A stretch of DNA of 64,000 nt from Patagioenas fasciata (lineage: Eukaryota > Chordata > Aves > Columbiformes > Columbidae). The stretch spans positions 121,614,001 through 121,678,000 of the forward strand of contig NC_092520.1 in assembly GCF_037038585.1 (NCBI RefSeq), in the 5' to 3' direction. The notes under the pieces are model-generated. The model worked only from the letters and a program-made list of their open reading frames with translations, did no database searches and was not told the DNA's origin. Below, one piece after another: positions 1 to 12,253 of the stretch (its first letter is position 1; each line of letters begins with the position of its first letter). Both the position numbers and the translations under genes were made by a program.

Positions 1-3000
1 AAACTGGTTGAAGTATGGTATCTTCCTGTTAGCCTTTGTGAGAGATTCTCTAAACAAAATATATTAGAACAAGAAGGAACCAAACATAGTACTTCTGCTA
101 CCTATTCTTATGCTGTTAGGAAGACAAACACCTATTTCTAGCCCCAAATTGTTAAATCTGTCCCCTGCCCCCAAAGGTAATTACAGGATTATATCTTCTC
201 CTTTGAGTTGCAATAATATTGAATTGCAGAAATTAATCCAGGAAAGTTTAGAATGTTTGGGGGGCTTCTGTTTGTTTGGTTATTCTTTTTTGTTTGCTTC
301 CTCCTCTCCATCCCCCTCCAATTACAGTATAATGAGCCCTGCAAAGAGAAAACCTGACAAGTGACCAAAAGTCTATTTATTCCTGTGTTTTTTCTCTGTT
401 GGTAGAGAAAGATTTAAAAAGGAGAAAAGGCACAAATAACTATGTCTTTAGAAAGTCTTTTATTTGCCTGTATTTTGTTGTTGAATATAGTACCTTCAGT
501 TTACAGCACTGTAAAATATACTAAGAGGAGACGAGTAACTCCATCCCTAAACTCAGAAAAGTAAACACATCATCCACATGGAGCAAATTACCTAAGGTAG
601 GTGTTTACTTGGCTGCAACTCCAAGTTTGACCCTGTTTCCAAATAGAAGTGAAAGAACAGCAGAACAGGAATATATAATTAATACAAGAGAGATTCAGGT
701 ATTAGATAGTCAAAACACTGTCACCTTTATAATGATTAAATATAGTACTTCTGCCACGCACACTTCCCAGCTTGTAACAATAAAATGAGAATTGTCCTTC
801 TCATGCAACCTTTGGCTATATGATGAACTCTTTCACAGAGGAGCACATTAGTCTAAGAATAGCTTCAATATAGTTTCTTATGAACAAACTACTATCGCTC
901 TTACTTTTCCCCATTGGAGATAGACTATTACAGAAAACCCTGATGAAATTTGAGCTTATCCCATTAGAATCATAATGTACTATTTCCAGGGGCCTCATTT
1001 TTGCTCAGGACTTTTTTTTTCAAAGATATAACAAATTTTTTTAAATATGCAATTTGATTTCAATAGAGTGAGAATGCCCCTGAACACAGTGCTACAGGTT
1101 CTTTGGAATAAATGTATAATACGTAAAAAGTAATAATCTGCTTTTGCTACATTTGACAGTAAATTACTTGAATTATAATTAAAATTAGAGTATAGAATAC
1201 AAGAGACTATTTCAGAACAGACTATAATTAGTCTAATAGACTTCTCTTTCTGTTTATTTCTCACTCTCCATCAACAACCAGCACAACCAGTTAACTGAAC
1301 TGTCATGGGTTGCATCTGCTATTATACATACAGGGACAGCAATGTAGTTTTCTGAGGAGACAAATTTTTTTCATCACACAGGTATTCAGCTTTTCTTCTA
1401 CTGCTGCTGTTGCCAACGTAATAAATATTTAATTTATGCAGTTACAAATGTAAACAGCAAACTGGCGATAGCTGTAGGGGTAGTACAAGAACACGTGGGA
1501 AAGAGCTGCGAGTTGTATATCTGGAAAGCTAAGATATATGATCAAAATCTCACGTATTTTGTACTTGGAAAGTAAGATTAACTTGAAACTGACATTAGAA
1601 AAACATAGAGAACTCAGAGTGGCACCTGTATGTCTCTGATCATGCCTTTACTATGTTTTTTTAGGGTAAATGAAAACTGCTGTTGTTTCTCAGATATAAC
1701 TAGTGTTGTCTGACAAACAAATAGCTCCTATGGCAAAAACCAAAACCCAAACCAACCTGAAGTCGCATGTATGTTTTTATACATTCCCTGAAATACAACC
1801 AGATGTTTAAGTCAGAGTTGTGGAAAATAAATTTAAAAATAAACTCAGTTGTGTTCAGCTAGGAATAAATATAGTTTTCTTAATCTCCCCACACCTATGC
1901 AATTTCCTAAATCATGTTTGAGAAAGAACTATAGATAGTGAGGTTTAACACATTGGTACGTTGTATTAGAAATCCAAGCTTCATGCCTTTTGTTTTGCTA
2001 GAATATTTTTAAAGTCCTAGAGAAGTGGGACTGCTCAAATACTGTAGATGTTAAACCTGAGACTGAAAAGGGAAACAACTTTTTTTTTTAAACCTTTACT
2101 TTTTTCCAGATAATAATTGCAATTTAAATCAGAATCTGAATCACAAAAATAATACTTGTCATCAAAAATTTGTGTTCCTCCTGCACTTCAATTAAGGGCT
2201 GAAAACATTAAAATTGAAACTAAGGGTTCTCCTTCTGCCTGGAAACACCAGGGAAAAATTGGATTCCTGAATCAGAAAAACAAATGACAGCATTCAGTAT
2301 CAAGAAAAAGGTACATATTTAGAACTTTATTTTAGGTATTGACTCTCTTTCAAACCAATCACAGGGTTGTAGTTTCTATCACAGTTACGCATGCTTCCCT
2401 TCTCTTATTCAACAATACTGGTTTTGCTCCCTGAAAAAAAAAAAATAAAGAGAGTTTGTGGGAGAAGAAGGAAGGAGGACAAGGATGACTCTTATTATTT
2501 AGGCACTATCTTGAGACTTAAAAGCTCTTGCCTTTGACACAGACTTCTTGTAGTTTTGGACAGGTTGCATAGGATGCAAATACCAAGTGACTAATTGTAG
2601 ACTAACCAGGTTCCAAACACTGATGGTTCTTGACGTGGCCTGATAACATCTTCTCAAGGTATGATGTCCCTTTCTTTTAACTCCTTCTCTGAAACATCAG
2701 AATAATATGTAGCTGCTTCATGGAGGTGTCATCCCTCCTGTACCTTGTAAAAAAGTGCCTCTTGACATGAAAAGTAGTATTGCTGTGATGGAGAACCCTC
2801 AAACACCTTTGGGAGAACTCTAGGAGAAAGAAAGGACTGGAAATGGGATGTTTAGTATAAAAGGAAGGATAAACAGTCACTGGAAGTACAATGTGATAAA
2901 AACAGCTACAAACCTGTCAGAAAGTTACATCTCTGTTTTGTCCCTTTTAAAAGAGTTCTGACAGGAAGGAAAGCTGCATCATAGAAGTCCATGTGATTTG

Positions 3001-4463
3001 TGATTTTTACTACCAAGGATTATCTTCTCTTGTTTCAACATCATAATTACATCTGCAGCTTGAAATAAAACTAAAAGAGCTTTTGCAACCCCAGCATAAT
3101 TAGGGAACAAAGCCCTTAAAGGGGCTGTCCCCAAGATGAGCTGGAGCCAGTCAACCAAGGAAAAAATCTCGGTCCTCTCAGCAGGAGCATATCCATTGCC
3201 TCTGCCACCTGTGGCTGGCAACATGGGAATGTGTATTCCTGTATTCTATTACCTCAGCTTTCCTTTAAAGAGCAAGCAAAACATCAGCCCCCTGAAGGAA
3301 TCCAGCTACAGCAAAACCAAATAAGTGTGTTAAGGACCTGCTCAAATCTCATTCTGAGAGTATCATCTAGTCTCTCCCCTTGACTGCTCTGTTCCAGCTA
3401 GACTTTTTCATGCAATATTAGTGGAATCCATTAGTTTTGGGGACCAGGCTTTATTTCAAACACTCTGAATCTAGAAAAATATAAAACATGCCTCTAGGGA
3501 AGGTGAAAAATCCAGCTTCAAGCTCCTTTCACTCATGTATTTGGCTTAGCATTTCCTCTGTAAAGGAAGGGTTTTCACAAGCCATTTGCAGCAATGCTGA
3601 TCACTTTGGCCACTAGACTGTCACAAGTAGGCCATTTTCTTCAGCATGGTTTGTGATGGAAAATCTGTATGTGTTAGGTTAATCAAAGAATTAATTAAAT
3701 GGCAAAATGCATTTGGTGCAGGGGGAGTTCCTTCCTGTATTTCTAACAGGGCTCCAAGGAGAGGCGAGCTCAGTGCAAAAGGAGGCTTTATTTGTTTAAG
3801 TTGACACACCTTTTCCCAAGTGATTCTTCAGGAGCTGTTCAGGTTTTTCTCTGTAGGAGTTCACTGATTCCCGACCACTTCTCATCCTTTGCCACTGCAA
3901 CCTCTATTTTCTCAGGAAGGAGGGTGAGGATATGAGTACAAGTGGTTTTAATAGGAGATGCAAGAAAAGAAGTAACCAACCTTTGAAATCTGTTGCAGAG
4001 ATTCTTAAAACCTGATGGTCTTAGCTATTATTCAGAGACATTTCCAGTGAAGTTGTTTTGACTGAATTAATCTTCAGAACTACATTCACGAACTCCAGAA
4101 TTGAGCCCAAAATTTACTGCAAATAATAAGTTAAAGACAATTACAAAAATAATTTCAAAGCTATTGACTTTTTTCTTTATCGATTTCTGACTTTTACTGC
4201 ATGTTACAGGTAAACCAATACTCCAACCTTTGGCTGAATTCCTATGAAATAGTAGTTCTGTTAACAGCTTATTGACGTTGCTCTCTTATTATTTAGCATC
4301 TAGTTTTGATATTAATTATTTAGCTTGTATAGCAATGGCTGTCACAGAGTAAACAACAAAATAGTAGCTTCAATTACAGAAAGCAAAAATCAGCCAACCA
4401 CAAAGAATACAGTAAAATTGTTGACAACGCAAACTATGGAATTATTTTCTCTTAGTTGCAGAA
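1..4463. other. Upstream flank of TRAT1, no gene recognised
   Basis: AT-rich sequence with short chance open frames only. No conserved protein motif, RNA gene or full repeat was recognised on either strand. A pyrimidine-rich run ending in TTGCAG stops three bases before the TRAT1 start codon, so a non-coding first exon of TRAT1 may lie somewhere in this stretch; its position cannot be fixed by eye. Confidence 0.5.
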
Positions 4464-4566
4464 ATGGACTGCCATTTTTCGGTCTGGGGAGTTTTGGCCT
4501 TTCTGAGTTTGGCTCTTGTTGTTTCATTGATACTGAACATTTCACACTATATGAAAAAGAAGCAAG
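4464..4566 (+). CDS. TRAT1: TRAT1 coding exon 1
   Basis: Encodes M-D-C-H-F-S followed by a leucine- and valine-rich membrane segment and the basic stop-transfer run MKKKQ. It ends at AGCAAG|GTAAGT, a strong donor, in phase 1. A longer open frame beginning at 4325 runs through the exon in another frame and is not the gene. Confidence 0.93.
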
Positions 4567-7500
4567 GTAAGTGATGTCTCTCTGTAAGGAATGGAGTTTG
4601 AGTGTTTAAAGTGTTTGCAGGGAAAGCCGTCACTGCTGGGAGGTTTCAAGCCAACAAATGGATTAACTGTCTTTCGGCAAGAATGATTCTAGTAGAGAGC
4701 ATGTAACTTTTAAACATTTTTAGGGGAGCCAGGTATCATTATACAATGGTTGCTAGCTGCCCAGTCCACTGCCAAACACAGCTACCTGAGTCCATTCACT
4801 GAAGAAAATCCAACAGAACATGCACAAGTTGAGGAATTAAGTTTTGTCTAAATTTGTATTTTTAATGTACATTTTTAGCATCTGTAACTTCCTTTTTTTA
4901 AGGTGTACTTCTCATGTAACTGGTTATTATTCGTACTTTGGTTTAAAAATAATTTTAAGTAGCTGCACTGATACAAAATACATTTGAGAAAATTTTATCT
5001 TCCCAAAATTCCTGAATGCTTATTTGAATTTCAGATTTCATACACATTTTATGCTTAATTAGTTTGTTTTGAAAAAGTTCGAATTGCTTTTCATCGTGGG
5101 ATGCTAATGTAGCTCTTAAATCAATGTGTCACTCACAATAAGGCACTGGTTTGTTTAATTCACAATAGAGGGTGACTGCAGTCATACTCTTGTTTCGGTT
5201 AAAATTAACTATGACTTTCAACAGATTTGATGATGCCATTGCAACCTCTCTTATGCATGCAATTCTGTAGTTTTTAAGTTGCACATCCTCACCACTCCCA
5301 TTCAGAGAAAAAATGTGTTTCCACAGGGAAAACTGCTCCTGTGCTATATGCACATGGGAGCTCAGACAAACACTAGCGGGTTCAACCACATGAAACACAC
5401 ATACGTACATAACCTACATAAACAGGCCTATGCTTATAAACTGAACTCACCAGGTACAAGAGAATTAGAATATGACAGGGTATTAAAAGAGCTGCTGGAG
5501 AGCTGTGGGATGAGGGAGTGCCTTTTTGGTTTGTCTTTTAGTGCTGCTAGGCAGATATTTCTACGATGAAAAATCACAGTCATTTCCAAAACTAATGTTC
5601 AGCAAGGTTTTGGTAAGGTTGGCTGATGCTGCGTTGCTCATGTGATCGGAGCTTACTGTGCTAAATTCTAGAGTTCCGGAACAGAAGATAGAAAGTCAGG
5701 CATTCCTGAGTTATTAATCAAGCTCTAGCAACAAATCTTGTTGGAGCCAATGCCTCTCTGCTTCAGTTTCTTTTTCTGCATGGTCACAGGATATATATCT
5801 CTCTTTCAGAGATACAAGCAGCAGAACTAGCAAAATAAATAAATGCTTTGCCTTGTAATATAAACACGTGATGCACCTCCCTAGGTGGAGAAAAAGATGA
5901 GGCAGAAGCAGAAGGAGGAGGAAATAAGAAATTAATCACAGGTGTTACAATACATTTTGGGAGACTTGTAAACTAACGTGGACTTTGCAGCCACAGCACA
6001 GGGTAACACACCAACATTTCTTGTATTAGTCAAAAGTATTTGAGAAAAGCAGGGGGACAAATGAAGGTCCTCAGAGCCAAGAGCATTCAATTTTACTGTC
6101 TACAGTGAAATCAAAAGCATGTCAATTGGACAATTATCTGAAGTGTTCTAAAAATAGCATGTTTCATTTGCTCTTTATTTTTTTTTAACAAATTTTCCAG
6201 CTAAAAAGTATAAAGACTATGAAGAGAACAGTCCAAGGTAAGTTCGATAAAATATTTCTTTCTGGAAAGCTTGAAATAAGCAATAAATAATGAGAGATGG
6301 CTTTGGAGGGACAGCATAGGGAAAAATCCAGTATCTCATGAAGCCCGCCTGGAAACACCAGAGAGCATGCTGGTTGTGGAAAAGAAAAATCTGAAGAAAA
6401 CAGGAAAAAAATCGTGTGGAAGTGATGTACTTCAGTCATTTAATCAAAAATGAAATAATTGCATGTTAATATGATAATTTTGTATACTGAAGTGCAAGAT
6501 ATTGAGCTAAGACAATATTTATTATCACTGAAACTCAATAAGTCTATAATAATTTAAAATAAATATCAGAAAACAATAAGTTACAATATATAAAAACATG
6601 TATTTACATTTCATACCCTTATTTTATACATGATGTTCAAAAGCAATGAAATGGAGTCTGTATGGATACCTAATGATCTGTTACAAGTCTGTTTCTCTTA
6701 TCCCATAGTAAAAAAAATAGGTCAAACTTTAGAAAACAAAGATGGAAAGGGTCTCATGTCAACCAAAATATAAAAGGCCCTTGAAACAAAAATACAAAAA
6801 CCTTCACCTGTTTCCCCAAACTGATCCTCAGTTACAAATTTACCTGAAGTTGGGAAGTCTCTGTCTATTGCTGCCTGTTCAGTTGAAAAATATCACGATA
6901 AAAGTGGTGTTAGATTCCATTATTTCATTCCCTTGACAAGGCACAGTACATGGATGCAAAAGAATCAAGGTTACTCAGTTCTTCCCACTAACAATTCCCA
7001 TTTTACAAACATGGTTAAAAATATTTTCAAGGGACACGGGCTGATAAAACACAGAATACCATTAAAAACTCAAAGCTGAACTTTGCCTTGGTCTTCTCTA
7101 GTTGGGTCAACATAAGCATTTTAGTTGAATCAAGACTGGAGTTTTTAAGAACATTGCCCCAAGAGACCCATTGAGTGCCTTAGTTTGTATTGCAAAGTGG
7201 GCTCAGAGGACATGAAGTGGGTTCGTTTCAGTGATCAATAATATCTCTAGAACTACATCAAACAGTAACTTAGTGGTCTTGAGATTAGATTTATACTTAA
7301 GTAAATTCCAGGAGAGAAGAGATCTATTCTTGGCTAGATAACAAATCTCTCTTCAGAACATGCATATAGCCATTTCTGTGCTGTGTCCCCGCACTTGCTT
7401 CCCCCACCGATATTTTTGGTCTTGTTTTTCAGATCACATACAATCTGCTTGCTACTGCTACATGTGTGTAAAATATTTGAAGTATAATAGTGAGGCCCTA

Positions 7501-10094
7501 AATAAAGCATATTCTGTGAATTAAAAGTATTTTCCCGTTGCCCTTCTAGCTATGATGGCTACTACACAGAAGATGACCCAGTTTATGGCAATCTCAATCA
7601 AGATATTTTAGGTAAGCTTCACTTTGAGAACACGTGTCTGTTCAGAGGCTGTGATAAATGTGTAGTTAAAAACTGACTGACCAACACTTTCTGTGTTTCT
7701 CAACACAGAATTAATCCTTACTTGGGATAGGACTGCAAACCATCATACTGCACTACTATTTTTAAGACCAGATCTCATACTGAATTGGATTTTTTGCGGT
7801 CCAAATGATCCTGTTCAGCCAAATAATCCTTGGCAGAGAATGCAGTAACATCATAAAACTGCAGCTAGAACTAGATATGCTAAGGGTATGTCTCTCGAAG
7901 ACCTTATGGTGTTAAGGCAGTATTTAAGTAATGTGAACACAAATTTTTGCTAGCACTCTTTGGGATTAAGCAAAACTAAACTGAAATACTTGAACTGCAG
8001 GGAAAAAACAACAAATTTAAATAAGCCAACAAACTCAAATGCATTGACAATACGAAAGGCTGAAAACTGTGAGGAAACAATCTGTTTTACTGATGGCTAA
8101 AATGAGATACGTGATGAAAAAATGACTTGCACCAGATTTTTCAGAAAACTGGAAGTAGAGTCAGGAATACAATTTAATCACCAGCTGCTGCAACTCACAG
8201 CCTCTTTCTTGGCCCAATATAAGTTTGCCTGTGCTGAAAAATACACTAGTATGTGGTTACGCTCTAATTGCAAGATGTACCCCTAGCAGTCTAAAATGAT
8301 GCCCACTTAGTGAATAATGAGAAACTTTCCATCCATATGAACAGAAAATAATTTCATTTTCACCATATGCATGTCTGAATTTCTTAGCTATTTGCCCTTC
8401 TGTTAATAGAGAAAGAGGTCTGTGTGTGATTTCAAAACAAAACAAACTTCTACCAAAGTAAACTGGGGGAAGTTGGTTCTGTAACAGGGAGGATCTGTTG
8501 ATTTGATCTTTTAAGACTTTTAAGTAGTGTGCCTTAATAACTAAAACATTTTTGTACTTTGATAAATTATAGAGGAATGTTGTTACGAGCAGATGAAGTC
8601 CCAGCCTCAAAGGCCAGTTAACCAGCTACAGGTATCTCTAATTTTAATTCTGGATTTCTGAATTAGGGTAATGTGGTCTGTATCAGAATTTCTGTGTGTA
8701 TCGCATGACAATATATAACAAAAATCTTCACAACGCTCATCACGAAAATTATCATGCATTAGTGTCATAGTTCATCAAGAAATTTAAGCACGGACTTGAC
8801 CCTTTGTTCCATCTGGGACATTAATGAGGGAGCAGGAGAATTCTAGACAGCTCATTTCCATCCATATGGCATAATAAAGCTCAGTCACAGGCATGCAGAT
8901 CAGGCTGAATTGAACCTACATCTAATTCCATGACTTATGTAAAGAATTAATTGTATTTATTTTGGACATCAGTCAAGTGAAAACACAAACGGCATCACAT
9001 GATAATCATGAGTTTGACTGGCTCTCTCTTGTCCAACACAAAATCTATATGCCTTAAATAAATGCCTGGTTTTGTATTGATTTATATTTTGTTGAGATAC
9101 CTGGATGCCTAAAAGCATGCAACCTTCAGCTGAAATCTGTCTGTAATTGAAGTGTTCCTAGCATCGATTTCCTGAGTTGATTTCCAGCTTCTCTCTCAGG
9201 ATACTTCCAGGTGGTGGAAATTTTATCTTTTTTCTTCTTTTTAAATCTAGACATTTGCTTTATTAACTTAACAGAAACAGACTAACCTATGAAAATTCCA
9301 ATATGAAAAAATATTTGATAATTTGGCTTGAAAAACACAGAGAAAAGCAGGGGAAAGACACACAAAGCATATATTTTGCACTGGAAATGAGATCATTTTT
9401 ACAGACAAGAATCATCCGTCTTTAGGTTTCTGCACAGACCAAGCCTATGAAAAATATTGTTGCTAGTAACTGGATTATAATTTAAAAAACAAACAAACAA
9501 AAGCAGTAAGAAGAAAAACAGATCAAACAATGTCTTACATCCCAAAGAACTTGGACCAATTATATAAAGTACCCTCACTCCCACAGTGAATCTTTCCAAT
9601 AATAGCTGCCACTACCCCAAGAACATGAGTCATTTACTGTTAGTTTACATTGGTCTGTTTTCTGTGCTGCCACAGCTGAATCGTTTGTACTTTTAATGAG
9701 CTAATTTGGGTAAACTTCAGCCACTATTATGATTACGGTGTAGACATACTCAAAGTCTTAGGCATAACTTTAAAGCAAGCATGACTACTGAATGTTAAAG
9801 TGAATTTTCATCTAGGTGGAGTCTGCCAATCAGATGTGCTATGCCTCACTTGATCACAGTGTCAAGGGAAAACGCAGAAAACCGAGGAGAAAGAAAGGCC
9901 CTTCATTAGAGGAGGATGAAGAAGAAAGATCATCTAACCCCACCATGATGGCTTCCAAAGTTAGCATTTATCTCAACAGTGACCAGCTGGCTGCTGAAAA
10001 CACGACAAACGTAGAAGCCATTCATGATGATCCCATCAGATTAATGGGCTTGATTCATACTACAAAGGAGAGAACATTTGAAGCGGCTTCATAA
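4464..10094 (+). CDS. TRAT1: TRAT1 (TRIM), T-cell receptor associated transmembrane adaptor 1, complete coding region in five exons
   Basis: Coding exons 4464-4566, 6201-6237, 7550-7611, 8573-8631 and 9816-10094 join in frame (phases 1, 2, 1, 0) to 179 aa; human TRAT1 is 186 aa. The protein has a very short outer end with a cysteine (residue 3, M-D-C), one membrane segment (about residues 8-27) and a long cytoplasmic tail. Tail motifs seen are VYGNL, CYEQM (a YxxM PI3-kinase p85 site) and CYASLDHSVKGKRRKPR, followed by an acidic stretch and HDDPIRLMGLI near the C-terminus. Order and wording match mammalian TRAT1. The family forms disulfide-linked dimers that associate with the TCR-CD3-zeta complex in T cells and help control its surface level. 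The start codon is the first ATG after a possible acceptor at 4460 and gives the expected short ectodomain. The next gene, HJURP, is on the opposite strand. Confidence 0.96.
6201..6237 (+). CDS. TRAT1: TRAT1 coding exon 2
   Basis: A 37-nt exon between a T-rich acceptor (TTTTCCAG) and CCAAG|GTAAGT. It reads AKKYKDYEENSP in the phase left by exon 1 and ends in phase 2. It is lysine- and glutamate-rich juxtamembrane sequence. Confidence 0.88.
7550..7611 (+). CDS. TRAT1: TRAT1 coding exon 3 (YGNL motif)
   Basis: Acceptor CCCTTCTAG and donor TTAG|GTAAGC. Reads YDGYYTEDDPVYGNLNQDIL, carrying the VYGNL tyrosine motif found at the same place in mammalian TRAT1. Confidence 0.95.
8573..8631 (+). CDS. 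TRAT1: TRAT1 coding exon 4 (YEQM, PI3-kinase binding motif)
   Basis: Acceptor AAATTATAG and donor CTACAG|GTATCT. Reads EECCYEQMKSQPQRPVNQLQ. YEQM is the YxxM consensus for the PI3-kinase p85 SH2 domain and is conserved in the family. Ends in phase 0. Confidence 0.95.
9816..10094 (+). CDS. TRAT1: TRAT1 last coding exon (YASL motif, C-terminus)
   Basis: Acceptor TTTTCATCTAG. The 279-nt exon begins VESANQMCYASLDH, then a strongly basic KGKRRKPRRKKG, an acidic EEDEEE run and a conserved C-terminal HDDPIRLMGLI, ending in TAA at 10092-10094. The linker between the acidic run and HDDPIRL is poorly conserved, as in other TRAT1 proteins. Confidence 0.96.
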   Translation: MESANQMCYASLDHSVKGKRRKPRRKKGPSLEEDEEERSSNPTMMASKVSIYLNSDQLAAENTTNVEAIHDDPIRLMGLIHTTKERTFEAAS

Positions 10095-10102
10095 AACAAA
10101 TA

Positions 10103-10108
10103 AATAAA
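10103..10108 (+). terminator. AATAAA motif just after the TRAT1 stop
   Basis: A canonical polyadenylation hexamer nine bases after the stop codon. If used it would give a 3' UTR of only about 30 nt, so a later site is also possible. Confidence 0.35.
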
Positions 10109-11079
10109 GTGATATCTGCTTCTTCATTCTGGAAAAACAGTGAATGATTAGAGGCAATAACCTGACAAACTGACATACCAAACCATGTTATAAAATGGGT
10201 AAGTTGAGTGTTCTAAAGTGTCTTCCAAGCACATTTACAGACTAAGCAAGAAATAAGATCCAGACTGCCACTTTGAAGGACCTGCCCTTCTGAAGACATT
10301 TTGGAAAGGAGTTGTAGAAGCTGGTATCTCAGCATTCACATGGTATTGATTCCAGTAAAAAATAATCCTTAGTTTAAAACAACCATCAACTTTCAAACAG
10401 TCCCAAAAGACCCACCGTGTTGTCTGTAGAGTTCTAGCAGAGTATAACTACTCTTCTATGTAGGTTTTAACAACACCTTTGGAAGGAAATTGTGTTTCAT
10501 GCTTGCACACCTAATGATTTAGTTGTTTTCCCAACTAAAAACTGATAATCTCTTTGACATTTTATACTTTCTTACTGTGGCTGGTCTATGGTAATAACAC
10601 AACATATCTAAAGCTAATTGGAGAATAAGTTAATAGCTTGTTTAAAGTAGTAATTGCACATCTTGCAAGATTTAACAATATCCTTATATATCTTTAGTTT
10701 CCTTCCGTGAGCAAGAACAGAATACATCTCAAATCTCAACTCCTCTACTAATGTAATGTTGTATCCAGCCCACATTAAAGAGTCCACAAAGATATTAGCC
10801 AAGTATCTGTAACATTAAATCTCCTAGGGAGGATTTTTTCCTTCTAATATTCTATGTGATGTTTAATATTCTGTGTGGATTTTTCACTGCCATTGTTTCA
10901 TCTATTTTACAAAAGTAGAAAGAGCCTTTTTATTTCCCCAAATAATTCACATATTCTGTGCACATTCATCTCAAGACTTTAAACTCATCAGATGGTAACC
11001 TTTTATAGAGTGGGGTTTTATTTTTATATTCCAGGAGTCATTAAGTAATAGAAGCAGGAAACAGTAAGGCATGGTGATG
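10109..11079. other. TRAT1 3' flank, no gene recognised
   Basis: Probably TRAT1 3' UTR passing into spacer. No conserved open frame, RNA gene or repeat was recognised before the mariner element. Confidence 0.5.
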
Positions 11080-11081
11080 TA

Positions 11082-12251
11082 TTAGGCTAGTGCAAAAGGA
11101 ATTGTGGTTTTTGCACGGTTGAAATGTTCCGTTTGATATTGGAATACATTCTTAAATAAATGTGGTTATGTTACGCATCATTTTAATGTTCTTTTCTTGC
11201 TTTATGTTTTTTCTCTTTTTTTCTTTTTTTTTTTTTTTTGCTAATGACTTATTACTTGCTGTATATTTTATGTTTATTTTAGACTATGGAAATGTTAGAC
11301 AAAACCCAAATTTGAGTGGTTTTCTTATTCAAGTTCAAAATGAGTCATAAAGCAGTGGCAACAGCTCACAACATCAACCAGGCATTTGGCCCAGGAACTG
11401 CTGAGGAACGTACAGTGCAATGGTGGTTTAAGAAGTTTCACACAGGAGATAAGAGCCTTGAAGATGAGGAGGGTAGCAGCCAGCCGTTGCAAGTTGACAA
11501 TAACCAGTTCAGAGCAATCATCAAAGCTGATCATCTTACAACTACATGAGAAGTTGCTGAAGAACTTAGCATCAACTATCTTACGGTGGTTTGGCATTTG
11601 AAGCAAATTGGAAAGGTGAAAAAGGTGATGGATTGATGAAAAGTGGAATTTGTACAAAAACTGGCGATGACCAGCTCAGTGGTTGGACCAAGAAGAACCT
11701 ACAAAACACTTCCCAAAGCCAAACTTGCACCAAAAAAAGGGTCATGATCACTGTTTGGTGGTCTGCTGCCGATCTGATCCACTACAGCTTTCTGAATCCT
11801 TGTGACACCTGAAAAGTATGCTCAGCAAATCAATGAGATGCACTGAAAACTGCAAAACCCACAGCCCTTGGTCAATGGAAAGGGCCCAATTCTTCTCCAC
11901 GACAATGCCCAACTGCACGTCACCCAACGCTTCAGAAGGTAAATAAATTGGGCTACGAATTTTTGCCTCATCTGCCATATTTGCCTGACTGTCACTTCTT
12001 CAAGCATCTTGACAACTTCTGCAGGGAAAAATCTTCCAATACCAGCAGGATGCAGAAAATGCTTTCCAGGAGCTTGTCAAATCCTGAAGAATGGATTTTT
12101 ATGCCACAGGAATAAACAAACATTTATTATTGGCAAAAATGTGTTGACTGTAATGGTTCCTATTTTGATTTATGATGAAGATGTCTTTGAGTCTATTTAT
12201 AATGATTTAAAATTCATGGTCCAAACCCACAAATACTTTTGCACCAACTAA
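11082..12251 (+). mobile_element. Mariner DNA transposon, both ends intact, coding part dead
   Basis: The left end reads TTAGGCTAGTGCAAAAG and the right end, read on the minus strand, TTAGTTGGTGCAAAAG. These are imperfect inverted repeats of the primate Hsmar1/MADE1-like type. Both ends are flanked by TA (11080-11081 and 12252-12253), the mariner target duplication. The body encodes a degraded mariner transposase. At 1170 bp the copy is shorter than the usual roughly 1.28 kb because of internal deletions. Confidence 0.93.
11340..12115 (+). pseudogene. Degenerate mariner transposase
   Basis: From ATG at 11340 the frame has the mariner helix-turn-helix region (VQWWFKKFHTGDKSLEDEEG, then RAIIKADHLTTT). 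An in-frame stop follows, then EVAEELSINYLTVVWHLKQI. A jump to DEKWNLYKNW, near the first catalytic Asp, shows that roughly 100 bp are missing. Later pieces in shifted frames include VWWSAADLIHYSFLNP, GPILLHDNA (second catalytic Asp) and PDCHFFKHLDNF, where the third catalytic region is shortened. Several stops and frameshifts make it non-functional. Confidence 0.9.
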
Positions 12252-12253
12252 TA

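Noticed and set aside
4325-4570. Plus-strand 81-codon open frame over TRAT1 exon 1
   Set aside because: Different frame from TRAT1; runs past the exon donor and shows no conservation.
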